Below, piece by piece: positions 24,945 through 36,430 of a stretch of 64,000 nt of DNA. This DNA comes from Siphonodentalium dalli. Lineage: Eukaryota; Mollusca; Scaphopoda; Gadilida; Siphonodentaliidae. Location: contig CP136061.1 of NCBI GenBank assembly GCA_032622095.1, positions 237,105,815-237,169,814 of the forward strand, written 5' to 3'. The translations under genes were made by a program, and so were the position numbers. Every line of letters begins with the position of its first letter. Position 1 is the stretch's first letter. The notes below the pieces were generated by a model. It was given only the letters and a program-made list of their open reading frames with translations, was not told where the DNA came from and ran no database searches.

Positions 24945-25022
24945 TGAAATGAAAGTAAACAAATTTAGTTGGGTGAAGTTGAGTCCTGGGGTGCAGAGGT
25001 CGATCAATATCGCCTGGACTAA
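24945..25022. repeat. Solo terminus of the 37.3-42.1 kb palindromic element
   Basis: GAAGTTGAGTCCTGG, GTGCAGAGGTCGATCAATAT and CGCCTGGACTA match the right terminus at 42045-42103. No partner terminus was found nearby, so it is a solo end or truncated copy. It shows the palindromic element is a dispersed family. Confidence 0.7.
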
Positions 25023-25029
25023 TTAATGA

Positions 25030-26385
25030 AGGACAACATTCACCCAGCCGTCCTTTAATACGGGAACAAACATAACAGTGTGATATATACACGGTCGTGG
25101 CGACAAGGGGTTTGTGGTATCTCACTTCACCCAACGGTTGGCCATGCATTTCATGCATGTTTTGGCAAAAGTCTAAAACTTCCTGCTTATGGTACAGTTC
25201 AAGGTCTGAAATAAACACCTGATGGAAAGTTTTCAATCATCTCGAGATTGTTGAAAAAAGAATTCCTCAGTTGAAAATCTGGTGATATCAGTTAGAAAAA
25301 TGAAACCAAAAGAGCGGATGCGAACGAAATTTAACTGAATTGAAAACTTCCGTCTTGATAAAAGAGTACAGTGGGAAATTGCAAGTTGGGCATCCTACAT
25401 GAGACCCTCTAAACATCTCCCTGTGCAAACACATTAAGACGTGATGAATGGTCGCAGATGATCCTGGCATTCCGCAATACTATAATATTTGCACTGCATG
25501 TGGAGGATCTGTTCCTCGAAAACTCATTCCGTCCGAGCAAATGCTGATTACGTTGTGAGTTATTCCGCTTGTCGCCCGAGCAATTTTCAAGTTTAAATTT
25601 ACCGGCGGATAAACCTGAAGAAAACAGATATAAGTTAGTTTAATAACATATTATGTTGATGTTTAGCTCTAGCTATACCGTCAACCGGGATATGTTCCCC
25701 GATCATTTTGTTGCCAAAAATAAGCCAGCAAAATTATGTTGAAAACAGTGATTTATATATGTTTTCGCTCCGATTCCCGCCCTGTATGTTCGGTTGTCGC
25801 CCGAGTAAGTTTCGCCCGAGCGATGCTCTTTAGATTTCGACTAGAAACGTCCAGTTTTCTACAGATAAATTGTCTCCATGGGACGGCACTTATCTTTTGT
25901 ATTCAAAATCATGACGAGAGTATTAAAGGGACATTCAGACTCTTAATTTATGCGGTACATTTTCGGATAATGCTATCATATATTATCGATGTCCTCGTTT
26001 TCCTGATTACCAGTTTCGCACCGGAAGTAGTACATTTTACTTTGAAATTGTGATGAGCGACAGCCAGGTCTATCCGGTATATCGAATAGCAGGGCAAATA
26101 ATCAATCAACAATGATACAAGATAAATATATGCATAATATAAATATAATACATACAATATATAGATGTATGCTCGAATATTTCCCGACACATATTACTAA
26201 ATTACTGTAAATTAAGGTAGTAGTACCTCCACTGACTCGTGATTCGTGATTATAATGTACATGTATGTTTGGTTTGACATGCGTCGTTGTGTCCTGATCC
26301 ATATTAACATTATAGAGTTTGTAAATAAACTGCACACGGGCGCAGATATACAGTTATCTCTCTTTGGGCCAAACTCAATGTTCAG
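25030..26385. other. Unannotated stretch
   Basis: A phrase GTCGCCCGAG is repeated near 25570 and 25797-25825. No supportable coding sequence was found. Confidence 0.4.
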
Positions 26386-26389
26386 ATGC

Positions 26390-27165
26390 TGAATTACACG
26401 AAATAAAAGTTAATGGTGGTTTGTAAAAACAACTACAATCTATTTCAAAACAATAGTCTCCATTTTCAAACCAATGGTCGTTCTTTGATTCAATAAGAGA
26501 CAATTACGTGTTAACAGATATAGATTCACAATCAACGTTGACCGATGCAAAATTAATGTTCTATTTTAATTTAATAGTATTCATTGTTCAACTAATATCT
26601 AATAACAAACAATTAATACAGCTTTGCTCATATTCAGTAAACGTACATTCCGTTTGAATAGCCATATTTCAAACCAATAGACGATTTCTCACGATCAGTG
26701 ATTATCGTTATCAAACTAATAGACCTTATTGTAAAACTAATAACTCATTGTAAAATTAATATATAAAACCGTAATTAACTTATTGTAAAACTAATAACCT
26801 ATTGTAAAATTAATAGACCCTATTGTAAAACTAATAACTTATAGTAAAACCTATATCTAAACCCGTCATTAACTTATTGTAAAACTAATAACTTATTGTA
26901 AAATTAATAGACCTTATTGTAAAACTAATAATCAATAGACATATTTTAAACCAATATACTATTTCCCACGATCAATGATTATCGTTATCAAACTAATATC
27001 TAACAGCGGAATTAATTATTTCAGGTCAAACCAATGAGCTCATTTGAAATTAATGATTAAAACACAAACCTATAAGCAATTCGTAAATTAACGCTAGGGG
27101 CGCTGGCCACCAATTTTGTTCGCAAAATCCGTGACGTCAGAAATATAGAAATAAACATGGGAGTT
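26390..27165 (-). repeat. Interspersed repeat, inverted partner of 32695-33575
   Basis: The left edge GAAATAAAAGTTAATGGTGG and right edge AACGCTAGGGGCGCTGGCCA...CCGTGACGTCA match, in reverse complement, the edges of the copy at 32.7-33.6 kb. The middle is a degenerate tandem array of TTATTGTAAAACTAATA wording (26700-26950). In the other copy the middle has expanded as 82-bp units. No ORF or TIR. Confidence 0.7.
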
Positions 27166-27169
27166 CCCA

Positions 27170-27910
27170 ATGTCATGTCGATGTGACGATTTGGAATATG
27201 AGTTCACTCGGTGCAAATCAAACGACGATAAATATTCACTATAATATATAGGACATATAGTGGAGTAGATTAAGTCAAATTTTCAAGGCAGTTGTTCAAA
27301 TTGTTACTAAAGCATGAAACTTTGCACATATGTACATCTTCTTTAATATTAGATATGGAGCCACGCTGAAATTTCACTTTAACCCCTCTTTTTAAGGGGT
27401 TTTCCAAATTTATAGAGCGTTTTGTGATTATATTATTTAATAAATGTCGCAATTAATCTCACCATGAAATATATAATTTAAAATTAGGCATATTCAGTTC
27501 GTATGACTCTGAGAGATACAATGCCACATTTTAAGGGTAAAATTGGAACTCCCCGCCCAAGATGGTCGTTAAAATGACAGCTGAAAGAGGGAAATTGACG
27601 TTTTTTCGCTAATATCTTCTAGATCAGGTTCTGCTGTATGGAACTGGTTCGGAGATGTGACTTCATTGTGTATTGCTCATGTTAAGAGATAATTGGAGCA
27701 ATGAATATATGTCATTCGTATGATCCAAGTCCCTCCCGCGATCCCTCAATAATTCGATTATACATAACTCGGTATGAAATTTAACCAAATATCACCGTTA
27801 TGAATCTAGTCATATTTTAACAAGAATTGGACAGAACTTTGCAAATTATGACATACAATTACTTATGAATTTTTGCGCTTAAGTGCAAATATTTTACGTT
27901 TAATCACAAA
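27170..27910. other. Unannotated AT-rich stretch
   Basis: No gene, terminal repeat or RNA was recognised. A minus open frame at 27270-27452 has no supporting family or splice context. Confidence 0.4.
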
Positions 27911-27915
27911 TCATT

Positions 27916-28373
27916 TGCGCTTAAGCCTGCAAATAGCGTGTCTGTCATTTGCAGAATGAGGTCCACAGAGGGTGAATTTAGTGATGCTACCCTGCATAGC
28001 GGGCTAGCATAACTAAATTCACCCTCTGGGGACCTCATTCTGCTTAGGCCTCATTTTCTGGGAAGTAACTATGGTATCAAATTAACATTGTTTTTAGTTA
28101 CGTTTTCCCTTCTGGGAAGTTTCTATATTCCCTAATTTGCAGAAGATAAAATCCATAATCGAGGCTCCAAATGGGTGAACATCACCAACTTCAACTGGGG
28201 AACTTCAATCTTTTCCTAGGACTGCCATAGCAGTTGAGGGCCCTAAGCAGAATGAGGCCCCCAGAGGGTAAATTTAGTGATGCTAGCCCACTATGCGGTG
28301 TAGCGTCACTAAATTCACCCTCTGGGGACCTCTTTCTACAAATGACAGACACGCTATTTGCAGGCTTGCACTC
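27916..28373. repeat. Nested palindromic element (hairpins within a larger hairpin)
   Basis: The outer arms GCCTGCAAATAGCGTGTCTG (about 27922) and CAGACACGCTATTTGCAGGC (to about 28367) are exact complements. Inside each arm is its own hairpin built on AGAGGGTGAATTTAGTGATG and its complement (27959-28039 and 28253-28335). The structure is MITE-like. The open frames on both strands here are palindrome by-products, not genes. Confidence 0.8.
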
Positions 28374-28379
28374 AAGTCT

Positions 28380-28760
28380 ATATACCTGTAGGCCCATCAT
28401 ACAAGGGAAGCAATCCCCAGTGATACCAGTACCTTTTATTACCATGGAAATGGTATATATCTGTACAGGATATGTCTCTTTTATAAAATGTAATAGATCT
28501 CTGGGATGGAGGCACAAATTCTAAGGGACAGGGATGCTGATAATATGAAAATATGTTTTTCCCCTATTTCTATTCAATAAGTACATGTACACCACGAGGG
28601 AAGCAAGCCACCAGTAACCCCTAATTCCCCTTCTATGACCATGGAAATGGTATATATTTGTGCAGGAGATGTCCCTTTAATAAAATATACTAGAGCTTTG
28701 GGAATGAGGCACCAATTTTGGGACACCAGAGACAGAGATGCTTTTGACTTTTCAACTTTC
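28380..28760. repeat. Two-unit diverged tandem duplication
   Basis: Both units contain ACCATGGAAATGGTATATAT, a GCAGGA/TACAGGA block, ATGTCYCTTT, and a block on TTTGGGAATGAGGCACC. They lie about 200-235 bp apart. No coding content. Confidence 0.6.
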
Positions 28761-28854
28761 GAGTCTGTATGGGCTACTACTATGGGCCCATAATAATATA
28801 CTATGAGATGGACTCCATCATTCACAATCAGAGGGAAGTAAAGGAGTGCTAGAT

Positions 28855-29010
28855 ATTTGCGCTTAAGCGCAAAGCATTTACACTTAAGCGCAAATGATTT
28901 TCACTTTAGCGCAAACAAATTGATAGACACATATTTGTGCTCAAGCGCAAATGACATTCGCTTAAGCCCAAATGATTTATGTTTAAGCTTAATATTTGTG
29001 CTTGAGCGCA
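28855..29010. repeat. Array of short TTTGCGCTTAAGCGCAAA palindromes
   Basis: About six copies or half-copies of the 18-bp palindrome TTTGCGCTTAAGCGCAAA occur at 20-35 bp spacing. Degenerate relatives lie at 27868-27930, next to the nested palindrome, and weaker ones at 47660-47790. It looks like a short palindromic satellite rather than coding or RNA sequence. Confidence 0.7.
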
Positions 29011-29596
29011 AATAAATAATAAATGTGAAAAGGGCCTCCCATAAGTAAGAGGGGACTCTAAATTTCTTGAACATTGACTTTCCCTTTGTTTGAGAATTTG
29101 TATATGTTTATATTGAATATTCTCAGTAAATAATTATTCTGTGTGTGTTTCAAAAGAAATCAGAATAAATTGTTATTGTTTTTAAGTATTGGTTATAGAT
29201 ATTAAACAGTTAATTAGATTGACTCCCCTCTTCCAAGATGCATCCTTACTGTGGAAAACCGATCGCGCAAGCGATTCACCCAGGTCTTTTGGATGGCTCA
29301 AACGACTTTTCCTACTATGGCCAGTTTGTACCCTTGATTTGAATGACACATTTAATTGTTTCGTACCATGTTTTTGGTCATTTCACACCATATATTGGTA
29401 TGTTTCATTGATTCCCAAAAATGATGAATGGTCATTCGTACATGTGAAAAATTATATTAATCGTGTTAACTTAATGAGAGTGAACATGATCATGATTTAA
29501 CATTCGTGATGATGACAACCCAACATTTACATGTTAACATATTTCTTTCTTTTTTTTTCGAAACAAAATGAACCAATTGAAATTGTCGCGACAAAG

Positions 29597-30022
29597 TTAA
29601 AGATGCATAATCCGAATTAACACTTGAATATTACTATTTCCTTGGCTTCGGGTAAAACATATGTGATTTGAGTTGAGGAACCCACCCATCAAAGCTGAGA
29701 ATGATCAGATATTGATTTTTGAAATCTATTATTTTTTACCATCGATAATTTTTAGTGGCCCAATAAAAACTCGAAAGAGGACGATGAAGATGGATAACTC
29801 AAAAAGCAAGTGGCTTTTGTTGTGTCAGATATTTGACAAACCCGCAAAATTTCATTGAACAAAATATTGATACATAACAGGTTTTGGGCAATTGTATACT
29901 ATATTTGACTGGTTAGCATTATTTTTGGGGCATTAATCGATTCTGGTAAACGAAGTGGCATTTAAAAAAATGGTGTTGTTGTTGAAATATGATGATATGG
30001 GAACCATCGAATCGGACTGAGT
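29597..30022. mobile_element. Small inverted-repeat element, GAGTACCTTTAA family, copy 2
   Basis: It starts GTTAAAGATGCATAATCCGA and ends CGGACTGAGTACCTTTAA. The interior carries GAGGAACCCACCCATCAAAG and GATGGATAACTC as in the other copies. No coding capacity. Confidence 0.65.
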
Positions 30023-30654
30023 ACCTTTAATGTCATTTAAAAAAAAAAAAATACCGGTATACTCAAAGGTACGAATTGTCGAAATGATACAGGAACTGGT
30101 ATGAAATGTCCAGAACCCTGGTGCGAAAAAAACTTCCATGGTATGAAATTCCAGCAACCTATTCATCCATTGCACATTATTATTTATTTCCAATGGGCAT
30201 GGATACGAGTCTCCCATTGGGGAGGGGGTCCACCTTGATACATGTATGTTCCGACAGCACCCCCTTGGAAGGAAGTTTCCTACAGATGGCTACAGGGTAA
30301 ATGTATATCGGTCCAAAATTTGTTCGAAAATTATTAATTAGATATGACATTTATGCACGATATGGCTTGTTATCAAATTCCATTTGTACTTAGCTGAATA
30401 TCACTTCAATTTGCCCTAAATCGAGTAATATCATTTTACGACATCACTAATTAAGAGTAATACATGTATGATTTTATGACATCACGATCTGAGTAATACA
30501 CGGTATGGCTTTGACATGGTGTAATTCTATTTCACTATTAGAATAGGCATAGATACCAATTTTTTGTGATGTCACTCATTAGAAAAAGTTGTCAATATTA
30601 CACTGTTACTAAGAGGCGAACTACCCTAATTAATAGATACATGTAGGGTATTAC

Positions 30655-30778
30655 TTGGTTGGTTTGATATTATAGACCTGATTTCAGTCCTCAGTAGCCT
30701 CATATCAGCCTTCGTCGTCAGGCTGATTGTGATATGAGGTTACCTCAGGGTGATATAGGGCCTAATATCAAACCAACG
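30655..30778. repeat. Foldback repeat
   Basis: GGTTTGATATTATAG on the left pairs with CTAATATCAAACC on the right. CCTCATATCAGCC and GGCTGATTGTGATATGAGG form the inner stem around a TTCGTCGTCA loop. It is probably a solo MITE. Confidence 0.7.
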
Positions 30779-30869
30779 ATGTTGGCGCTGCTAGTCTGTC
30801 ACTGTCTGTTTGTTCCCCTTGCCGAGGAGATATAAATGGGTACAGGACGTTTTGTATCATCTTAAGTCA

Positions 30870-30985
30870 TTTCATACCATATTTTTTGGTAGTTTCGTAC
30901 CATATTTTTGGTAGTTTCATACCTTATTGTTTGGTCGTTTCGTACCATGTAGGAAATCAATTGGTCATTTCGTACCATGTTACTA
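30870..30985. repeat. Tandem TTTGGTAGTTTCGTACCAT repeat
   Basis: Four to five imperfect copies of a ~25-bp unit. Scattered relatives near 29350-29410 (TTTTTGGTCATTTCACACCA) show it is dispersed. Confidence 0.65.
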
Positions 30986-31499
30986 CATGTATGTCACACC
31001 ATATGGAAACAAATAAATGATTTTCTACAAAGTACGAAATAAAAAAAGTAACCAAACATTCCGGTACCCTACCGTTATGTAAAACCAAAAATTATGGTAT
31101 GGATTACTATGGAACGACCATGGTTATGGTATCAAATACTGAAATAATGAAGAAGTCACTGCAGTTGTATATATCATTTATGTGGTCACAATATATGCAT
31201 GTATAATGCAACCTGTAAGTTGACATGACCTCTGTTCTAGTTGGCTTACGATTGAGTTCTGAAGTGCTCTCCGCACTGTCAGGTTTACTTGATCAATACT
31301 CCAGCAATGTTCAGAATCCGATTCCACGACGCTCGTATGAAACGTCTAGAAAATAGAATCCATATTTAATAAATCCTTCAGACATTCAATATTACGGATG
31401 GCCTGAATCAACATCTGACTGTTTGAAGCGGTTCCACTCAATGGTTGTTTTCAGAAGAAGTCGTCGCAATGTACAGTGCTAGTACGCACTACACAGTAG

Positions 31500-32407
31500 A
31501 TCGAACGGTTATTTTATGGTGTTAGAGATGTTGTTGTTGTTATTGTTGACATAATCATATTCATACTGCTGTTGTTAGTACTTGTCGAACACATCCTAAG
31601 TTCTCCACCGGATTTTGACAGACAATCCCTGCATCTGGATCTGGATGGTGTACGGCGTATGATCCTCGCGGATGTGTAGAACGCCGGGAGAGAGAGAATT
31701 ATGTTCTTTGCGGGACTGTTGAGTTGTCCGCTGCTGTTCTATTTTTAATTTCGCATGCGTCCATCTCGTTTAGAGTGTTCCACTGAATAATTGTCCGTGG
31801 GAAGAATGAATTTGAATATTCAGCAGAGTTTGTCACCAGTGGCTCTTACCGGTAGGACAGTGAATTATTACATTCCTGTTTTGAGACTATATTTGTGGCA
31901 CTGAAATCTGCAAATTTCTTGGCTCGGATTTTTCTGCCCACCTTTTTTGGTTTAATTAAGCACTGAGTGTTTACAGCCGACACCTGCCCCTTATCCATCT
32001 TGTGAAAGAGCTCCAGCCTCTGGTCTTTCCTTCTGTCTTCGAGTGGTCTTATCTCGCAGTCATTCATCAGTTTGGCCATGTCCTTCGATTGGTAATTGCC
32101 GGTCATGAGCCGTACAGCTCCTCTCTGTATTCTCTCCAGGGCGTCGATGTTCTGCTGCTGGTGAGGATCCCACATGACGGCTGCGTATTCCAGCGACGAT
32201 CTTACGAGTGTCTCACACGCTACGCATTTACTCTTGAATGGTGTCTTCCTAAGGTTTCTTCTGATGAATCCGAGCGTGCTGTTAGCCTTCTTCGTGATAT
32301 TGTCTATCTGTGGCAACCATTTCATATAGTTTGAGAGCATAGCTCCAATATATGGTGATTGAGTGACGCTTTGTATGATCTGGTTTCTGAGCTGGTACAT
32401 GTAGGTC
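31500..32407 (-). pseudogene. 5'-truncated LINE: end of reverse transcriptase ORF
   Basis: The minus frame 32400-31846 encodes the post-RT C-terminal region of a CR1/Jockey-like ORF2. It includes YIGAMLSNYMKW, ANSTLGFIRRNL, TLVRSSLEYAAVMWDP, LERIQRGAVRLMTGNY, and after one in-frame TAA at 31846-31848 continues with NSFFPRTIIQWNTLNE. The catalytic motifs lie upstream of the truncation and are absent. A single stop in an otherwise open reading frame suggests a fairly young 5'-truncated insertion. Confidence 0.88.
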
Positions 32408-32694
32408 AGTTGGGAACAGTGATAATCACAGTAATACTGACAGTGATTTCAGATACTGACAGTGAATGAGTGATACTAGTACAGTCCTCAAATTCGGTTG
32501 CTTAATTCAGATCTTCTGGGTCAATAATAATGACAATATTAAAAATCAGCTCTCAATTGGATCTTCGGTATCTGCTACAGGTACAGAATATAGTCCACCG
32601 TCCGTATATCATCGCAGTTTTCATGTTCAGGGTCACTTTCTGACGCGAAAATGTTCGAGAACATGCATTTTTTTTTTGGGCAGGGGGGTATCCC

Positions 32695-33575
32695 ATGTTG
32701 ACGTCACGGAATTTCCAGTTTGGTAAATCCAACAAGATTCATGGTGGCGCTCCTAGCGTTAATTTGAGATTGGTAGCGACCCTAGCGTTTATTGGTTTAA
32801 GAATTGATCATTGGTTTGTAAACGGAAGTTATTAATTCGAGAAATGATCATTGGTTTGTAAACGGATGTTAATAATCTTCAATTATTATTCATTGGTTTG
32901 ACCGGAAATAGTAGATTTGTCTCTTATTGAATCCAGGAACGGCTATTGGTTTTGAAATAGATTCTATTGATTAAGAAAATATATCTATTAAAACGGAATT
33001 GTCTCTTATTGAATCCAAGAACGACTATTAGTTTGAAAATGGAGACTATTGGATATTGAAATATCTTTATTGATTAAGAAAATATGGCCATTGAAACGGA
33101 ATGTACGTTTATTGAATATGCGCGAATCTTACTAATTGTGTGTTATTAGATATTAGTTGAACAGTGAACGCTATTAAATTAAAATAGAACATTAATTTTG
33201 CATCGGTCAACATTGATTATGAATCTTTATCTATTAAAACGGAACTGTCTCTTATTGAATCCAAGAACGATTATTGGTTTGAAAATAGAGACTATTTGGT
33301 TTGAATCTATATCTATTGAAACGGAATTGTCTCTTATAGAATCCAAGAACGACCATTGGTTTGAAAATGGAGACTATTTGGTTTGAATCTATATCTATTG
33401 AAACGGAATTGTCTCTTATAGAATCCAAGAACGACCATTGGTTTGAAAATAGAGACTATTTGGTTTGAATCTATATCTATTGAAACGGAATTGTCTCTTA
33501 TAGAATCAAAGAACGACCATTGGTTTAAAAATGGAGACTATTGTTTTTACAAGCCACCATTAACTTTTATTTCAT
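32695..33575 (+). repeat. Interspersed repeat with expanded 82-bp tandem core
   Basis: The edges TGACGTCACGGAATTTCC and CCACCATTAACTTTTATTTC match the inverted copy at 26390-27165. Between them, from about 33225 to 33545, lie four units with an 82-bp period built on TATCTATTGAAACGGAATTG and CGACCATTGGTTTGAAAAT. As 82 is not a multiple of three, the frames across it cannot be a conserved repeat protein. Confidence 0.8.
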
Positions 33576-33579
33576 GTAA

Positions 33580-34170
33580 TTTCCGACAGAATGGCTGCCC
33601 ATATGTGGTCATATATGGTCCGTATATATAGTGATATGTATGTAGAGATGTAGTCCTATGTTTGTGGCGGTGGTAAAATGCATATTGTTATTGGTGTATT
33701 ATTTTATAATCCAAATACAACCGATATTGTACCCCAGACGCAGTACGGTATAGGTTTGCAATCATATGGGACACCGAACTATCAGATGTGACGTTTATAG
33801 ACCAGTATATACTAGGACTTCAAGGGTGCATGGATGATTGAAAAACTATCGAATATATGGTGGAATCAGGGGTCCTCCTGGGCAAATTTTTTTAACATAT
33901 TCTGAGCGTGTGTCTGGTACTTATAATGGTGGCTCTTGCAGGTAGTTTTTCGATTCAGTACGGGGGGGGGGGGGTACATAGATGCGTGTGGGGGGGAGGG
34001 GGGGGGGCTTCAGAAGTTACTGACATTTATTTTCAAGAAAGAGTATTTGATTGTATTTTAGTATATTATAAATTACCAAGTTTCTGGACAGAGTATATAT
34101 GGCCTCATAATCGGAACATATGGTAGTGTTACGTTGAAGGCATTATGTCAGGCTTAATCGCGTATTTTGA
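33580..34170. other. Unannotated stretch with G-runs
   Basis: G-rich runs lie at about 33961-34010. No gene or repeat boundaries were identified. Confidence 0.4.
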
Positions 34171-34177
34171 TCAACTG

Positions 34178-34665
34178 TGTTGTTTAAAGGTACTCAACCC
34201 GATAAAACTCCTCTCAATTACTATTTCAATGGCTTCGGGGGTCAAAACTATTTGATTCGAGTCGAGGAAGTCACCCATCAAAGCTCAGATTTGTTTGATA
34301 TCGATTTTAGAAATCTATTATTTTTCATTATCGGGAATACTATCTGGCCCAGAACTCAGTCAAAATTGCGTTAAAATTACCACTTGATTTTAGAGTTATT
34401 CATCCTTGTCTGCTTGAATAGATTTGGAGTACACATCCAGAGCAGATTACGGCAGTTATTGGTACTCATCTCGAGAACATAACAAATTTGAAAAATCAAT
34501 ATCTAATAACTCTGAGCTTTGTTTGATGGGTTCCTCGACTCGAATCAAATATTTTTTACCCCCAAAGCCAAAGAAATAGTAATATAGGACCCTCTGATCG
34601 GATTGTTGTCGTTGGAATCTGTTGAGATGGGGACCCTCTTTACGGGTTGAGTACCTTTAAAGTAA
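34178..34665. mobile_element. Small inverted-repeat element, GAGTACCTTTAA family, palindromic copy
   Basis: Left end TTTAAAGGTACTCAACCCG and right end CGGGTTGAGTACCTTTAA are complementary, and the arms remain complementary for about 200 bp each, with the halves meeting near 34395. This is the fully palindromic form of the family seen at 23.5, 29.6 and 60 kb. TTTAAA or TTAA at both outer edges could include the target duplication. Confidence 0.75.
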
Positions 34666-34968
34666 CGATGGGATACTTGCGGGGCTAAACATAAGCAATT
34701 TGTTCTCCAAAACATTATCTCTTTCGCTTCGAAATTCACATTTGTACACAATACTTTGGATCAATATTACATATACATAAGTTGCTCCCTTGAAATACAC
34801 CAATTTGTAAACATGGTTGCATGTGGAATATCGAGCAAACCTTTCGCGGAATCGGATCTACTACAGCTGGGAATGAGAATATTGATCGGGCAGAATGAGT
34901 TTTCGAGGAACAGATCCCACCCAGTGAATATTGGCATGGTCAGCTATTCACATGCACCTGGTAATTAT

Positions 34969-35557
34969 TGTCCCCCGAAAAAAAATATTCTGGGAACTAT
35001 TAAAATAGCCGGTGTCCGTCCGTCCGTCCGTGCGTGCGTCCATCCGTCCATGGTTTCCGGATGATAACTTTAGTTTCGGTTATTAGATCAAAAGCAAATT
35101 TCATATGTGGGTTTATCAGACCAAAATACAGGTCAAGTTCGAATATGGGTTTGCTCCGCCCAGTTTTGCGAGAGTTATGGCCCTTTTTTTACTTAGAATC
35201 TTGTAATTTTCTGGTTTCCGGATGATAACTTCAGTTTGTGTGATCATATCTGAACCAAATTTGGTCTGTGATTTTATAAGCCATATATACAGGTCAAGTT
35301 CGAATATGGGTTTGCTCCGCCCATTTTTGCGAGAGTTATGGCCCTTGTTTTACTTAGAATCTTGTCAATTTCTGGTTCCCGGATGATAACTTTAGTTTGT
35401 GTGATCATATCTGAATCAAATTTAGTATGATAGTTTATCCACCATTTCAGGCGACACTGGTTGGATTGTTCTGAAATTTAGTATCGGATTTAGGGTCCTT
35501 GTTATTTTTTTCTTCAGAAAAGCCGATGCCCCCAATGAAGCCACTTTTTCGGGGGAC
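34969..35557. mobile_element. TIR element with ~175-bp internal tandem repeats
   Basis: TGTCCCCCGAAAAA at the left and TTTTTCGGGGGACA at the right are inverted. Near the left end lies a GTCCGTCCGTCCG run, followed by units at about 35050, 35215 and 35390 built on GGTTTCCGGATGATAACTT, GGTCAAGTTCGAATATGGGT and GCGAGAGTTATGGCCC. No coding content. The right TIR lies about 20 bp beyond the polyadenylation signal of the acetyltransferase gene (35576-35581, minus strand), so transcripts of that gene may end inside this TIR. Confidence 0.75.
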
Positions 35558-35575
35558 ACTGTGGCCGGACGGCCT

Positions 35576-35581
35576 TTTATT
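35576..35581 (-). terminator. Polyadenylation signal AATAAA of the acetyltransferase gene
   Basis: AATAAA on the minus strand, about 115 bases downstream of the stop codon at 35695-35697. Cleavage 10-30 bases further would fall at the edge of the TIR element ending at 35557. Confidence 0.6.
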
Positions 35582-35694
35582 AATCTTATATAATTATTGC
35601 GAGAGTAACGTATTATTATTTTCACCATCATTTCACCTGAAAATGGGTGAGATCAGTCAATTTGCAACCGTTGTCGCGTAGTTTCATGGCAAAA

Positions 35695-36428
35695 TCACAC
35701 AAATGCACATTCCAAGTTACTCCTAAAGAGGACGTGACTGTAATTGATCTCGAGTGCGCGTCCCGTGACAACATGAACCTGATCAAGACGTTTTTCTATT
35801 TTCAACACTTTCGATGCCAATTGTTCGGCAAGCGTATTCCCTTTTAAACCATTCAGCATGACGTCAGCCCCAATCGGTATGGTACGCATCAACTCTGAGA
35901 AAATGTACAAAGCAATATTGTCATCATCGGCATACACAGCAGGCCAGAAGATGGGAAAGTATTGTTCATCTGGCAATTGTACAAACGCATATCCAAGGAC
36001 AATGTCTTGCGCGTCAGTCGCCAAGAAGATACGGGCATTTGGGTGATTTACAACGAAATTATGTATGTGCCAATCACGGTCAATCTGCGTAAACAGCTTC
36101 CGATCGTAGCCAGTCAGCTTTCCGAGGAGATCTGGTGACCTGCGGTCTGTCACATGAACCGACCCAGAAATCTTTTCAGGAACATGTACTTGATTGTTGA
36201 TGACTTTGCCTTTTATTATGAACTCTTCATGTGTAGGCACGCATCCTATTGATTTCAACCTGTTTACATTCTGTGGTTCGGTCTCTCCAATTAAGCTTCT
36301 GGCCTTCAATGACTTGATAGTTTCAGTCAAAATCTTCTTGCCAATGCCAGTCTCCCCTAAGTCTGGTCGGACGAAGAGTCTTCTCACTGTGCCATAGTGT
36401 TCGCCGTAAGGTATGCCAAGCCCTTCTC
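35695..36428 (-). CDS. GNAT-family acetyltransferase (YitH-like), last exon
   Basis: This exon encodes most of a GNAT-fold acetyltransferase expected to move an acetyl group from acetyl-CoA to an unidentified amine. The acceptor CAAAG (36429-36430) opens it in phase 1, so I start at 36428 and not at the GTG at 36387. It continues the first domain with GTVRRLFVRPDLGETGIGKK, covering beta-4 and the acetyl-CoA pyrophosphate loop; the usual Arg/Gln of the RxxGxG motif is a Gly here. After LKSIGC comes a second GNAT-like domain (GYDRKLFTQIDRDW, VLGYAFV, YADDDNIALYIFSELM, HVVTGRA) typical of the YitH/Acetyltransf_18 group. Stop at 35695-35697. The reading frame has no breaks. Cellular location cannot be judged. 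Confidence 0.87.
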
Positions 36429-36430
36429 CT

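Noticed and set aside
28191-28524. Open frames of about 100 codons on both strands
   Set aside because: They are mirror products of the palindromic element at 27916-28373.
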